Assembly (NCBI GenBank): GCA_964407405.1
Contig: CAYOVH010000001.1
Coordinates: forward strand, 62,001 to 126,000
Reading direction: 5' to 3'
DNA length: 64,000 nucleotides
DNA from: JASLCR01 sp964407405
Lineage (GTDB): Bacteria > Patescibacteriota > Saccharimonadia > Saccharimonadales > Saccharimonadaceae
A program made the position numbers and the translations under genes. Numbering within the stretch: position 1 is the first letter of the stretch; each line of letters opens with the position of its first letter. The notes beneath the pieces are model-generated. The model worked only from the letters and a program-made list of their open reading frames with translations, had not been told where the DNA came from and ran no database searches. Below, in pieces: positions 50,853 to 60,413 of the stretch.

Positions 50853-52816
50853 AATATGTGACTAAACTAATCCTTACAGCTCTGGGAGTATTTCTAATTA
50901 GTTTATGTATTCCTCTTTTAACATCCCGTGATGATATCGCAGCAGCAAGTGCAACTGGCTTTAATGCGGGCAATATCATGAGTGATGCAGTCATGCGCAA
51001 TAAGAACACCATGACCGAGGCACAGATTCAGGCATTCCTTAAAAGCAAGAATTCATGCAATGATACCAATCTAAATCGTCTCACCAGCTATACTTCTACC
51101 AAAGGTACATTAAAGGCTGGATCAACTACGTATTATTACAATCTAAAAAATGGCCGCTTTGTCTGCATGGCGGATGAGTCATTCAACGGGGAATCAGCAG
51201 CACATATTATTTGGCAGGCTGCACAAGACTATACAATTAATCCTCAAGTGCTGATTGTACTACTCCAAAAAGAGCAAGGTCTTGTCACCGATACCTGGCC
51301 GAATACAAATTATCAATATGCAGCAGCAACTGGTTATGACTGTCCAGACAGCGGTAATGGCTGTAATAATGCTAATGCAGGTTTCAAAACGCAGATACGC
51401 AAAGCGACGGCACTATTTAACGATGTCTTGTCAGGTGGCTGGACAAATTATCCAGTAGGATCTAACTCGATTCAATACAATCCATCAGCGAGTTGCGGGA
51501 GCTCAAAAGTAACTATTCAAAACCGTGCCACTTCTTCTCTTTATCGTTACACTCCTTACCAACCCAATAGGGCAGCTCTTGCCGCAGGATACGGAACAGG
51601 TGATTCGTGTAGCGCCTACGGTAACAGAAACTTTTATCTCTATTTCACAGACTGGTTTGGAGCAACACAATATACGACCTCAGGTGCAATCGGTAATAAG
51701 TATAATCAGCTCGGAGGTATGAATAGTGTCTTAGGTAATATAGCCGCAAACATGAAGTGTGGATTGGCTGGTAGTGGCTGCTCTCAACAGTTTCAGAATG
51801 GTATGATCTACTGGTCAAGCAAGTCAGGAGCTTATTTCGTAAAAGGTGGCATCCACACCAAATGGCGTTCACTGGGTGGTGAAAATGGAAGATTAGGATA
51901 CCCAATTATCGATGAAGTCTGCGGACTCACAAATGGCGGCTGCTACCAAGCCTTTCAAAGTGGCCAAATATACTGGTCACCCGATACTGGTGCGGTAAAT
52001 ATATGGGGCGGCATTAGTACAAAATATAGGAGTATTGGTGCCGAATATGGTGGTATCCTTGGATATCCAACTACAGGAGAAGTTTGCGGACTACGCAACG
52101 GTGGATGCTATCAGAATTTCCAAAATGGCTCTATTTATTGGGCCGGTAGTGTAGGGGCCCACTATATCAAGGGAGGTATCCGTACAGCCTGGTCATCCTT
52201 TAGCAGTGAAAATGGACGGCTAGGCTATCCTACTACTGATGAGAAGTGTGGACTCACAAATGGCGGCTGTGCTCAACATTTTGAAGGTGGTAGTCTATAT
52301 TGGTCTGCTCCACTAGGCACAATTCAAATATGGGGTGGTATCGGGAAGCGTTATAAGGCTATTAGTGCCGAGCAAAGTGCACTCGGGTTTCCACAATCTA
52401 CAGAAGTTTGCGGACTACGCAACGGTGGATGCTATCAGCAATTCGACGGCGGCACCATTGTATGGTCGTCAGCATCTGGCACGTGGGAATCGGTCAATGG
52501 TCCAGTCCGCAACTATTGGCTGAATACAGCTGGGATAGATGGTATGTTCGGCTACCCATCAAGTAGCCAACTTCCTGCAACTGGCAGCAGTATTTACCAG
52601 CAATTTATAGGAGGACGTATCTACCACTCAGCAAGCAATGGGACACACGCTACGCGTGGTGGCATTGGTAACAAATATATTGCACTTGGTGGTCATGCAA
52701 GTAGACTGGGGTTACCAATAAATGATGAGACCCTGTCCGGAAATACTTATTCTCAAATATTCCAAGGTGGCACTATTTTTTGGAAAAATGGTACCACAAC
52801 AGTTGTATATAAGTAG
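50849..52816 (+). CDS. LGFP-repeat wall protein with lysozyme-like N-terminal domain
   Basis: 655 aa from the ATG at 50849. Signal peptide (hydrophobic about 8-25), then a domain with MTEAQIQAFLKSKN and, near residue 135, QVLIVLLQKEQGLVTDTW, where the Glu is placed as in lysozyme-like transglycosylases. The rest is seven LGFP repeats of about 50 residues (for example ENGRLGYP, EQSALGFP), most with a CGL..GGC pair. LGFP repeats bind the cell wall in Actinobacteria. A wall-bound hydrolase or adhesin is the likely role. Confidence 0.85.
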   Translation: MKYVTKLILTALGVFLISLCIPLLTSRDDIAAASATGFNAGNIMSDAVMRNKNTMTEAQIQAFLKSKNSCNDTNLNRLTSYTSTKGTLKAGSTTYYYNLKNGRFVCMADESFNGESAAHIIWQAAQDYTINPQVLIVLLQKEQGLVTDTWPNTNYQYAAATGYDCPDSGNGCNNANAGFKTQIRKATALFNDVLSGGWTNYPVGSNSIQYNPSASCGSSKVTIQNRATSSLYRYTPYQPNRAALAAGYGTGDSCSAYGNRNFYLYFTDWFGATQYTTSGAIGNKYNQLGGMNSVLGNIAANMKCGLAGSGCSQQFQNGMIYWSSKSGAYFVKGGIHTKWRSLGGENGRLGYPIIDEVCGLTNGGCYQAFQSGQIYWSPDTGAVNIWGGISTKYRSIGAEYGGILGYPTTGEVCGLRNGGCYQNFQNGSIYWAGSVGAHYIKGGIRTAWSSFSSENGRLGYPTTDEKCGLTNGGCAQHFEGGSLYWSAPLGTIQIWGGIGKRYKAISAEQSALGFPQSTEVCGLRNGGCYQQFDGGTIVWSSASGTWESVNGPVRNYWLNTAGIDGMFGYPSSSQLPATGSSIYQQFIGGRIYHSASNGTHATRGGIGNKYIALGGHASRLGLPINDETLSGNTYSQIFQGGTIFWKNGTTTVVYK

Positions 52817-52817
52817 A

Positions 52818-53684
52818 TTAATTCTGAATCCGGTTTTTTAACTTATTTGTCACAAATTTCGGTAATACACGCCGCACTATCTCAGCCTTTTCGTGCTGAT
52901 CATACCGCAGCTTGCTCATAATATACCCTACTCCAAGCCGTCCTTCGGCGAGCTCTTCGCGAAGGTATTTGTTCATCAAAAAGTTTGTCCAGTAGCGTGC
53001 TTTATCATTACCGGCGTAGCTACTATTGCCTGCTGTATTGGGCTGGTACTGTCTGTGATGATAGTTGGCTAATGCAAATCCGGGGTCTAAGAACTCTACG
53101 TCATACTTCTGCAAAAAACGAATACCAAAATCCCAGTCTCCACAGACAGGCAGCGCTTCATCGTAATATCCAATCTCTTTGAATACCTCTCGCCGATATA
53201 AAAATGTGATCGGTGTCATTTGGTTGTCTATACACTGTCTATATAGATTGATCGTCTTCATGTCGGGAAACCATGGTTGTTTTTTTATGAAGGTGACAGT
53301 ACCCCCGTCATTGAGCCGTTCGACAATTTTATCAGTCCGAACAACAACCCCCTTTGAGCCTGTCTCCTCAAGCGTACTCACTGCCCGGACGAGGAATTCT
53401 GGATGCCACGTATCGTCATCATCATGTATGGCAATAAACTCCGAGCTAACGCTCCTTATGGCCTTATTTGAGGCTGCCTCCATACCAACCGAGGTATTGT
53501 TGTGAATCAACCTAACGCGGTCACCGTACTTTTTCGTAATTTTTTCTACTGCATCTTTGTCGCCCCCGTCATTGATAACAACATGTATAAAATCCGAGAA
53601 GCTCTGATTGTGAACAGACTGCATTGCCCGTTCAAGAAGCTTTGGTCGGTCTTTGGTTCGCGTGATAACTGCGACATTCGACAT
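52818..53684 (-). CDS. GT2 glycosyltransferase
   Basis: 288 aa. GT-A motifs: VITRTKDRPKLLERA, VINDGGDKDAVE and FIAIHDDDDTWHPEF with the DDD metal site. The acceptor half has CGDWDFGIRFLQKYD, with the ED/WD catalytic acid region. No membrane part. Next to a TagF-type gene on the same strand, so likely decorates or extends the teichoic-acid-like polymer. Confidence 0.88.
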   Translation of the reverse strand: MSNVAVITRTKDRPKLLERAMQSVHNQSFSDFIHVVINDGGDKDAVEKITKKYGDRVRLIHNNTSVGMEAASNKAIRSVSSEFIAIHDDDDTWHPEFLVRAVSTLEETGSKGVVVRTDKIVERLNDGGTVTFIKKQPWFPDMKTINLYRQCIDNQMTPITFLYRREVFKEIGYYDEALPVCGDWDFGIRFLQKYDVEFLDPGFALANYHHRQYQPNTAGNSSYAGNDKARYWTNFLMNKYLREELAEGRLGVGYIMSKLRYDQHEKAEIVRRVLPKFVTNKLKNRIQN

Positions 53685-53693
53685 ATGTCTACA

Positions 53694-55397
53694 TTATAGC
53701 ACTGATGTATTTTCTCTTGTGGCGTATTTTACGAGCTCTTTCCAGAATCGACTGCATTTTGGATAGAGGACTATTTCATCAAAGCGAGCACTGCCAAACA
53801 TTCTCTGGTATTCGCGCCTATACAGCCGAGTGTACGCCCCACGCACACCTGGAATACGGCCCGAGCCATGTACGCCAGACTCCAGAAGCCGTTTGGCCAT
53901 TTTTTCAGTCTTTGTGCCTATCATGGTGTCGTGAGTTCTGGCAATCACTGTGACTTTTTCTCCGAGATCGTTGATAATACCCATTATCTCCGGCTGCTTC
54001 ATGATCGATCGTGCTACGACCAACACTACGTTTTTGTCGCCACGCTTCACCGCCGTCTTTAGTTTTTCGAGATATTCCAGTGCATGCTGGGTGTTGTTGA
54101 GCGCGCCACCCCAAAACACGACCGAGGGCCTCTTGTCTTTCGGAACAATATTGACACCTTTCGAGTTCCCCTTGATAAACCACTCGGCAACGCGTTTCGA
54201 GACTCGGCCATCGTCGTGAGGACAAAACCGCTTACGGGCTCGGGCATATTGCTTGGTCGGCTTGTAAGGAACTGCGAGTAGTTTCCTGGCAGTGGCAATC
54301 AGCTCCTTTTTGGTACGGACGACTTCACCAGGCAGCTCATCAAGCTCAAGACCGAGGCCACGCTCGCGCTTATACTCATCATAGTCGTACACGTAGTGGA
54401 TGATCGGCTTGTTTGTAACCAAAAAGTCAAAGAATATACTCGAATAATCAGTAATTAGCACGTCGACGATACTGAGCAGCTCGTTGGTATTCTGACTTGG
54501 CGGCGGGATAATAAGACTGCCTAGATCGACGCCCTTGATATTCTCGATCATCAGATGATGCCCCATAAAGATAACATTGGCATCCAGCCCCGCCAGTGCT
54601 GCCAAATCTTTCTGCAAGGTACCGACATCAAACTTTCTGTCTTCCATGACACCGCGCCAAGTTGGTGCGTAGAGAACGACTTGCCTATCCGGATCAAGCT
54701 TGAGATCGCTATAAAGGCGTTTTTTGTCAGCTGCCGACGCACCAAGCGTCATGTCGATGCGCGGATAACCCGCTTCGGCCAACTCGCCAGAATACACCCC
54801 TTTCATAGAAAAGCCCAGCAGCTGCTTCTGCGTCATGTAGTCACATGATGTCAGGATATGCGTCGCCTGCAGCATATTGTCGACCGTTGAACGTGGGCCG
54901 AGCGGTGATTGTTCGCTTCGGCCAATGCCCTTGTAGGCAATCCCGTGCCAGGTATTGAGGTACTTTTGCTCCGGCTTCGGCACGACATACACCGGAAAAG
55001 TGGAATTACACACGATATATTTAGATTTCGTGATCGCCTGCATGTACGCACTGGTATTGCGCGTGACAAACAGCATATTTGGCACCGACTTTAGCTCGAT
55101 AGGAATCGTGTCGTAGCGAGTCACAACCCACACATGCACAAAATCCTTGAACCGTTTGTCGCCATGGATTTGCCGAAACAGCGCTAGCGGATTATCCATC
55201 ATGCGCTTGCCGCCCATGCTTTCGTAAAATATCCAGTTGTCACTGACAGGGATAGTATTATAGCATTTGGCAAAATGCTCCTTTTGGTCGGCCAGGCTAC
55301 TGATAAAAGATCGACGCGCCTGAAAATTCTCTGGTGAATTTTGCGTACCGTCTATCAGTGTCTCTATCTTGTCGGTATGTGATGTCATATTCGTCAC
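53694..55397 (-). CDS. CDP-glycerol glycerophosphotransferase (TagF/TagB family)
   Basis: 567 aa (start GTG at 55397 or ATG at 55388; neither has a clear ribosome site). Central domain with WHGIAYKGIG (catalytic His), VLYAPTWRG and LITDYSSIFFDFL donor site, all hallmarks of the teichoic-acid glycerophosphotransferase family. A C-terminal extension of about 150 residues (after about 415) contains SVVFWGGALNNTQ and VLVVARS and may be another Rossmann-like unit. Polymerises or primes polyol-phosphate chains on the inner face. Confidence 0.88.
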   Translation of the reverse strand: MTNMTSHTDKIETLIDGTQNSPENFQARRSFISSLADQKEHFAKCYNTIPVSDNWIFYESMGGKRMMDNPLALFRQIHGDKRFKDFVHVWVVTRYDTIPIELKSVPNMLFVTRNTSAYMQAITKSKYIVCNSTFPVYVVPKPEQKYLNTWHGIAYKGIGRSEQSPLGPRSTVDNMLQATHILTSCDYMTQKQLLGFSMKGVYSGELAEAGYPRIDMTLGASAADKKRLYSDLKLDPDRQVVLYAPTWRGVMEDRKFDVGTLQKDLAALAGLDANVIFMGHHLMIENIKGVDLGSLIIPPPSQNTNELLSIVDVLITDYSSIFFDFLVTNKPIIHYVYDYDEYKRERGLGLELDELPGEVVRTKKELIATARKLLAVPYKPTKQYARARKRFCPHDDGRVSKRVAEWFIKGNSKGVNIVPKDKRPSVVFWGGALNNTQHALEYLEKLKTAVKRGDKNVVLVVARSIMKQPEIMGIINDLGEKVTVIARTHDTMIGTKTEKMAKRLLESGVHGSGRIPGVRGAYTRLYRREYQRMFGSARFDEIVLYPKCSRFWKELVKYATRENTSVL

Positions 55398-55607
55398 GCT
55401 TCAGGTTGGGTCCTCTTACGCATTTGGACTGATTATACATTCCGTGCCCGCTTTTGTACATTCCACCGAAGCAGCGCTTTCAAGTAGACTTGAGATAGTT
55501 ATTATGCTATTATTTCGAGAGACGAAAAGGGTTAAACGTACTCCGCATCTTGTGTTTATCACTAGCACTTCTATGCAACATGACACCTTTACTCGAAATT
55601 ACTACTT

Positions 55608-58037
55608 ATGAAAAAATCCACACATCATAAAACTCCATACCTATCGGTCATAGTCCCTGTCTACAATGTAGTTCCGTACCTTGAGGCATGCTTGGATTCA
55701 GTCATCCAACAGGACTTTTCGGAGGACGAGATTGAAGTAATCATGGTGAACGACGGTTCAACCGACGGCTCCGACCAGTTAGCTCAAACATGGGTCAATT
55801 CACACAAAAATTTCTACCTCGTTAATCAGAAAAACCAAGGACTCTCAGCAGCCCGAAACACCGGGATCAGCTATGCAACTGGTGAGTATATTGTTTTCTT
55901 AGATTCTGACGATATTATCGCCAAAGGCGCATACCGTGAGATGCTTGAGATAGTGCAGGCAAGCGGTTCAGATTTTATCACCGGAAATGTATTTAAGTTT
56001 TCAAACAGCAATCGCAGCGCATGGTCATTTGCTCGTTTGGCTGATTTATTCCAAAAACCAGCTACCAAACTAACGCTTGAGAAAAACCCCGAATATATTC
56101 GTGATTTTGTAGCCTGGAATAAAATTTATAAGCGAGATTTTTTTCTCAGTACAAAAGTTCAGTTTCCTAAAGGACAAATATATGAGGACATTGCTACAAG
56201 CCCAATCCTCTACCACAAGGCCAAGTCTTTCGACGTCTATGAGAAGCCTTTGTATTTTTGGCGTGTTACTCCAACGAGCATTACGCAAACTATCGCACCC
56301 GTCAAAGCACTCGATCGCCTGCTGTCCTTAGAGCAAATCAGCACCTATCTTAAGAAGGTTAATGCTCCGGAAAACATACTAAGTGAGTTCGACTTTGCCA
56401 TCATCGACTACAATCTGCGATGGGTATTTTTAGATATATGGCAATTTGATAAAGATGCACAAAAAAGTATCATCGATAAATCGTGCAGACTTACAGAAAA
56501 CATTAATGATGAGATAATAGCGAGAGTCCAGCAGCCAATAAGCGACTGGGCGCGACTTGCAAAAGAAGGCAATAAGGATAAATTGCTTGAAATTTTGCAG
56601 CGATCCTATAATGTCCCCAATCTTCCCGTCGATCAAACAGCCCCAGAGCGCCTAACTCACGATGTTAGACGCTATACAAACGCCATAGTCAGGCGTGTAA
56701 AAGAATATTCAAGTTTACTCAAGCGCAGAATAAAAGGACCTTTCATCTATCTAATCTATAGGCCTCTTGTAGGGCTTTTACCAGTCGATGAGAAGCTTGT
56801 GGTATTTTCAAGCTACTGGGGTAGGAAGTTCTCGTTATCTGATGCACCTGCCGCTCTTTGCGTCGAGCTTACCAGGCATAGCAAAGATCATAAATGTGTC
56901 GTTTTTGCTGCGGGGCGTAGTTACAATGTGATTGTTCGCGACGTTGAAAAATTAGTCGGAAAAAATGCGAATGTAAAAGTAGTAAAGAATCAATCTCTTG
57001 CATACTTTTATTACTTGTGGCGAGCAAAATATCTATTTAACGACGTGAATTTCGCTGTCGGCTTCAGAGTAAACAAATACGTCGGAAAGCGACCTGGTCA
57101 GATAGAAATCCAGACCACTCATGGTATTCCTTTCAAAAAAATGGGCCTTGATGAGCCAATGAAATCAATTGACCGTGAGATATTTAAGATAAAAAGTAAA
57201 CGGTGCGACTACCTAATCTCTTCCAGCCCGCTTGTTGCAGACATTTTTGCCAAATCACACGGGATTAACCCAAAAATCCTAAAGACCGGCCTACCACAAA
57301 ATGATTTTCTGTTTAATACAATATCTGCCAAAGAAAAGGCAGCCATCAAAGACAAGTACGGCATCACAAAAGATAAAAAAATCATTGTCTACTCACCGAC
57401 TTTTCGTTACCAAAACGGTCATTTCTTTCCCTACTTGATTGACTTCCATAAATTGCACAAAGAGATAGGCGACAATTACCAGATAGTAATCAAACCTCAC
57501 CCATTTAATAATACCGACCTTCAATCTATTAATTTCCGTGACCTCACAGATTTTGCGGAGGCGGATAGTACAAATACCGAACCTTTTGTAAAATTGCTCG
57601 GCAAAATATGGTCGCACGAAGATTTCAAGGATGTACTTGCGCCTGGCGAGAAACAAACAGGCAAACCTGGAAAAATGCAAATCCTACCTGGTGATATTAA
57701 CGAGCTGATGCTTGTCGCTGATGCCCTCATCACCGACTACTCTTCTGTTATGTTTAGCTTTTCCCACCTCAATAAACCTACAATTTTCTTTACACCCGAT
57801 TCCCTGTTCTACGAAGCTAATCGTGGCAGCTATTTTGATCTGGAAGAAATTGCACCTGGCATGATTACAAAGACAACCGATAGTCTAGCCAAGGCCATAG
57901 AGCTGGCTATGGATCCCAATAAATGGAGCAAGGAATACGGATCTAAGATTAAGAAATTTAACCAGGATTTCTTAATCTGGGAAACAGGCGAGGCAACCCA
58001 CAAAGTACTTGTTGAAGTCGGAATTTTGGATAAGTAG
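55608..58037 (+). CDS. GT2 domain fused to TagF-type glycerophosphotransferase
   Basis: 809 aa. Residues about 10-230: GT2 with VIVPVYNVVPYLE, MVNDGSTDGS and VFLDSDDII. From about 385: TagF-family domain with SSYWGRKFSLSDAP, THGIPFKKMG (catalytic His), IVYSPTFRY and LITDYSSVMFSF. One protein could add a sugar and a polyol phosphate, giving an alternating polymer. It starts the run with tagD and a third TagB-like gene on the same strand. Confidence 0.9.
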   Translation: MKKSTHHKTPYLSVIVPVYNVVPYLEACLDSVIQQDFSEDEIEVIMVNDGSTDGSDQLAQTWVNSHKNFYLVNQKNQGLSAARNTGISYATGEYIVFLDSDDIIAKGAYREMLEIVQASGSDFITGNVFKFSNSNRSAWSFARLADLFQKPATKLTLEKNPEYIRDFVAWNKIYKRDFFLSTKVQFPKGQIYEDIATSPILYHKAKSFDVYEKPLYFWRVTPTSITQTIAPVKALDRLLSLEQISTYLKKVNAPENILSEFDFAIIDYNLRWVFLDIWQFDKDAQKSIIDKSCRLTENINDEIIARVQQPISDWARLAKEGNKDKLLEILQRSYNVPNLPVDQTAPERLTHDVRRYTNAIVRRVKEYSSLLKRRIKGPFIYLIYRPLVGLLPVDEKLVVFSSYWGRKFSLSDAPAALCVELTRHSKDHKCVVFAAGRSYNVIVRDVEKLVGKNANVKVVKNQSLAYFYYLWRAKYLFNDVNFAVGFRVNKYVGKRPGQIEIQTTHGIPFKKMGLDEPMKSIDREIFKIKSKRCDYLISSSPLVADIFAKSHGINPKILKTGLPQNDFLFNTISAKEKAAIKDKYGITKDKKIIVYSPTFRYQNGHFFPYLIDFHKLHKEIGDNYQIVIKPHPFNNTDLQSINFRDLTDFAEADSTNTEPFVKLLGKIWSHEDFKDVLAPGEKQTGKPGKMQILPGDINELMLVADALITDYSSVMFSFSHLNKPTIFFTPDSLFYEANRGSYFDLEEIAPGMITKTTDSLAKAIELAMDPNKWSKEYGSKIKKFNQDFLIWETGEATHKVLVEVGILDK

Positions 58038-58065
58038 CGCTTCTTTCTACTCAGTCTTTGCTCCA

Positions 58066-58074
58066 TGATATAAT
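58066..58074 (+). promoter_or_regulatory. Extended -10 promoter of tagD (leaderless)
   Basis: TGA-TATAAT (58066-58074), seven bases before the ATG at 58082. Confidence 0.6.
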
Positions 58075-58081
58075 AAGCTAA

Positions 58082-58507
58082 ATGAAGACTGTTATTACTT
58101 ATGGGACATTTGATCTCTTTCACTACGGCCATATCGAGATGCTACGACGGGCTAAGGAGCTAGCCGATGGGGGGAAATTAATCGTTGCGATATCAACTGA
58201 TGAGCTCAACTGGAATGTTAAACATAAACGCTCTCACCAGCCATACGAAAAACGCAAGGAGAATGTCGAAGCAATCCGTTATGTTGATGTGGTAATCCCC
58301 GAAGAAGAGTGGGAGATACAGAAGCGCCGGGATATAAAAAAATATGATGTAGATATTTTCGTTATTGGCAACGACTGGAGAGGTGAGTTTGATGGGTTAA
58401 AAGACCTCTGTAAAGTTATCTATCTTGAAAGAACTCCAAGTATTTCGTCTACAGCTATCCGAAAGATTATTGCCGAGCTTGAGGAAATCGAAACAGAGAC
58501 TATATGA
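58082..58507 (+). CDS. tagD: Glycerol-3-phosphate cytidylyltransferase
   Basis: 141 aa, normal length. TYGTFDLFHYGHIEMLRRAKE (HxGH-type site), KRKENVEAIRYVD, IGNDWRG and the late RTPSISSTAIRK motif (TagD RTxGISTT class). Makes CDP-glycerol from CTP and glycerol-3-phosphate, the donor for the TagF-type polymerases on both sides. Its stop overlaps the next start. Confidence 0.95.
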   Translation: MKTVITYGTFDLFHYGHIEMLRRAKELADGGKLIVAISTDELNWNVKHKRSHQPYEKRKENVEAIRYVDVVIPEEEWEIQKRRDIKKYDVDIFVIGNDWRGEFDGLKDLCKVIYLERTPSISSTAIRKIIAELEEIETETI

Positions 58508-59643
58508 TGTTACCCGATGGCGATGGGATTTATTTCTTTCTAGGAAATATCTCGAGTCATATATTACATGCATTGCCCCTCTGGAAGGAACTTGGCGGGA
58601 CTTTTGTCGTTACCTCGAAACAGACAGAGAAAGACATTCTCAAATACAATGTGCCCACTGCCAGAGTAGACGATGTACCCTACATATGGACAAAGCCAGG
58701 AAAGCACCCAAAACGGGTGCATGAATACATCGTCTTTGGTACTAAGCTCAAGAAAACATACAACCTCCTCAACACCCATGCAAAAGTTATCATATTCTAT
58801 GAACTTTTTGAGCTCGAACACCCCGAATGGCTCACCAAACCGAAGAAAATATTTCTGACGCACGGCAATATGCTCAAAAGTTATATGACTATGTACCCAA
58901 AACGATTAGAGAGTATCGTTCACTATGATTACATGACAGCCCTTAGTCCATATATGAAAGAAAAGTTTATAGCCAATGGTATACCGAAGGAAAAATTAAT
59001 CGATGTTGGCATAGCTCGCACCGATGAACTTGTAAATGCTCTTGATCAAAAAGAACGTACCCGCCAAAAGCTCAGCAAAAAATTAGCAATCAACTCAAAA
59101 CAACCAATTATCCTCTATGCACCGACATTTTGGGGAGATTCATCAATTCATCATACAGGACTAGAGATTCTAGAATACATCGACAACACCTTCACGCTAC
59201 TGTTTCGCCCGCATCCACAGACACCAAAGACCATATTAAAGAAATACCGGAAGATAATAGAAAATCGATCAAATATTCACCTAGTAGATCACACCTCTGA
59301 TATTTCGCCTACCGAACTACTTGTTCTAAGCGACGCTACCATTATCGACCGTAGTAGTATCACACTCGAGGCATTACTTACCAATACGCCAATCATCTTT
59401 GCGTACGACAGTAATACTCAAGAAGAAACACCAGACTATGAATCAATTGAGGAAATAGTCAACTATTCTCAGAAGATACTGCGCGGCGATAGAACTCGCA
59501 TCAATAATAAAATTAAATCGGCAATACAAAACGGTATAGACCAGAATACCTGGAATAGAATACGCAACCAAGTATGGTTTTACCCTTCAGGTGGATCTAC
59601 TAAGGCAATACAAAACTTTGTAGTAAGCCAACTGGCTAACTAA
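58504..59643 (+). CDS. TagB-like glycerophosphotransferase
   Basis: 379 aa, coupled to tagD (ATGATG over the TGA). LTHGNMLKSY with the catalytic His, ILYAPTFWGD, and a SDATIIDRSSITLEALL segment where the usual TDYSS is DRSS. Single domain, about the size of TagB, so it may place the first glycerol phosphate on the lipid-linked sugar. The end overlaps the convergent ABC gene by four bases. Confidence 0.85.
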   Translation: MMLPDGDGIYFFLGNISSHILHALPLWKELGGTFVVTSKQTEKDILKYNVPTARVDDVPYIWTKPGKHPKRVHEYIVFGTKLKKTYNLLNTHAKVIIFYELFELEHPEWLTKPKKIFLTHGNMLKSYMTMYPKRLESIVHYDYMTALSPYMKEKFIANGIPKEKLIDVGIARTDELVNALDQKERTRQKLSKKLAINSKQPIILYAPTFWGDSSIHHTGLEILEYIDNTFTLLFRPHPQTPKTILKKYRKIIENRSNIHLVDHTSDISPTELLVLSDATIIDRSSITLEALLTNTPIIFAYDSNTQEETPDYESIEEIVNYSQKILRGDRTRINNKIKSAIQNGIDQNTWNRIRNQVWFYPSGGSTKAIQNFVVSQLAN

Positions 59644-60413
59644 GTCTTATTGGCTTCACGCGCTTTTTTGGTATTTCCGAATAGTTCAAGATACTTATCA
59701 GCAGCCGCTTCAGCCGGCCCTTCAAATGCTACCTTCCCGTTCTCGATAAGAATTGCCTTATTGCAGAATTCTTTTACCGCCCCCATGCCGTGGGTTACAA
59801 GTATGACGGTTTTGCCCTTATCGCTTAGCGACTTAAAGTAGTCATTACACTTTTTCTTGAAGGCTGCATCACCTACAGCAAGTACTTCATCAAGAATTAA
59901 TATGTCTGCATGGGCACGTATTGCAACTGAGAATGCCAAACGGACCTTCATACCAGAAGAATAGTTTTTTAGCTTCTGATCCATAAATTTCTCTAGCTCA
60001 GCAAATTCAACAATATCGTCATACATTGCCTCCATCTCCCGCCTCGAAAAGCCCAGCAATGCACCATTGAGAAACACATTCTCTCTGCCCGTAAGTTGCG
60101 ATTTAAAGCCAACTCCAAGCTCAATAAATGAAACTAGCCTTCCGTGATGCTTCACCGTACCGCTAGTTGGCTGATATATCTCTGAGATTATCTTCAGTAG
60201 TGTACTTTTTCCCGATCCATTTCTGCCTAAAATGCCGAAAAAATCACCTTTCTCTACCGTGAACGATACTCCATCCAAAGCATTGAATCGCTCCCCACCT
60301 TTTTCTTTCGGTTTGAAGATTTGTGTGATCGCTGTCTTGAGCGAATCATTGCGGTGATGTGGCAAATAAAAACTTTTCTTTATATCTCGTACTTCTATGG
60401 CCGCCCTTGACAT
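59640..60413 (-). CDS. tagH: Teichoic acid / polysaccharide ABC exporter, ATPase
   Basis: 257 aa. Walker A GRNGSGKST (about 77-85), signature YSSGMKVRLAFS, Walker B ILILDEVLAVGD and switch VTHG. The N-terminal SFYLPHHRNDSLKTAI segment and the short C-terminus match the TagH/Wzt exporter ATPases. The start shares one base with the permease stop. Works with the 60413 permease to move the lipid-linked polymer outward. Confidence 0.93.
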   Translation of the reverse strand: MSRAAIEVRDIKKSFYLPHHRNDSLKTAITQIFKPKEKGGERFNALDGVSFTVEKGDFFGILGRNGSGKSTLLKIISEIYQPTSGTVKHHGRLVSFIELGVGFKSQLTGRENVFLNGALLGFSRREMEAMYDDIVEFAELEKFMDQKLKNYSSGMKVRLAFSVAIRAHADILILDEVLAVGDAAFKKKCNDYFKSLSDKGKTVILVTHGMGAVKEFCNKAILIENGKVAFEGPAEAAADKYLELFGNTKKAREANKT

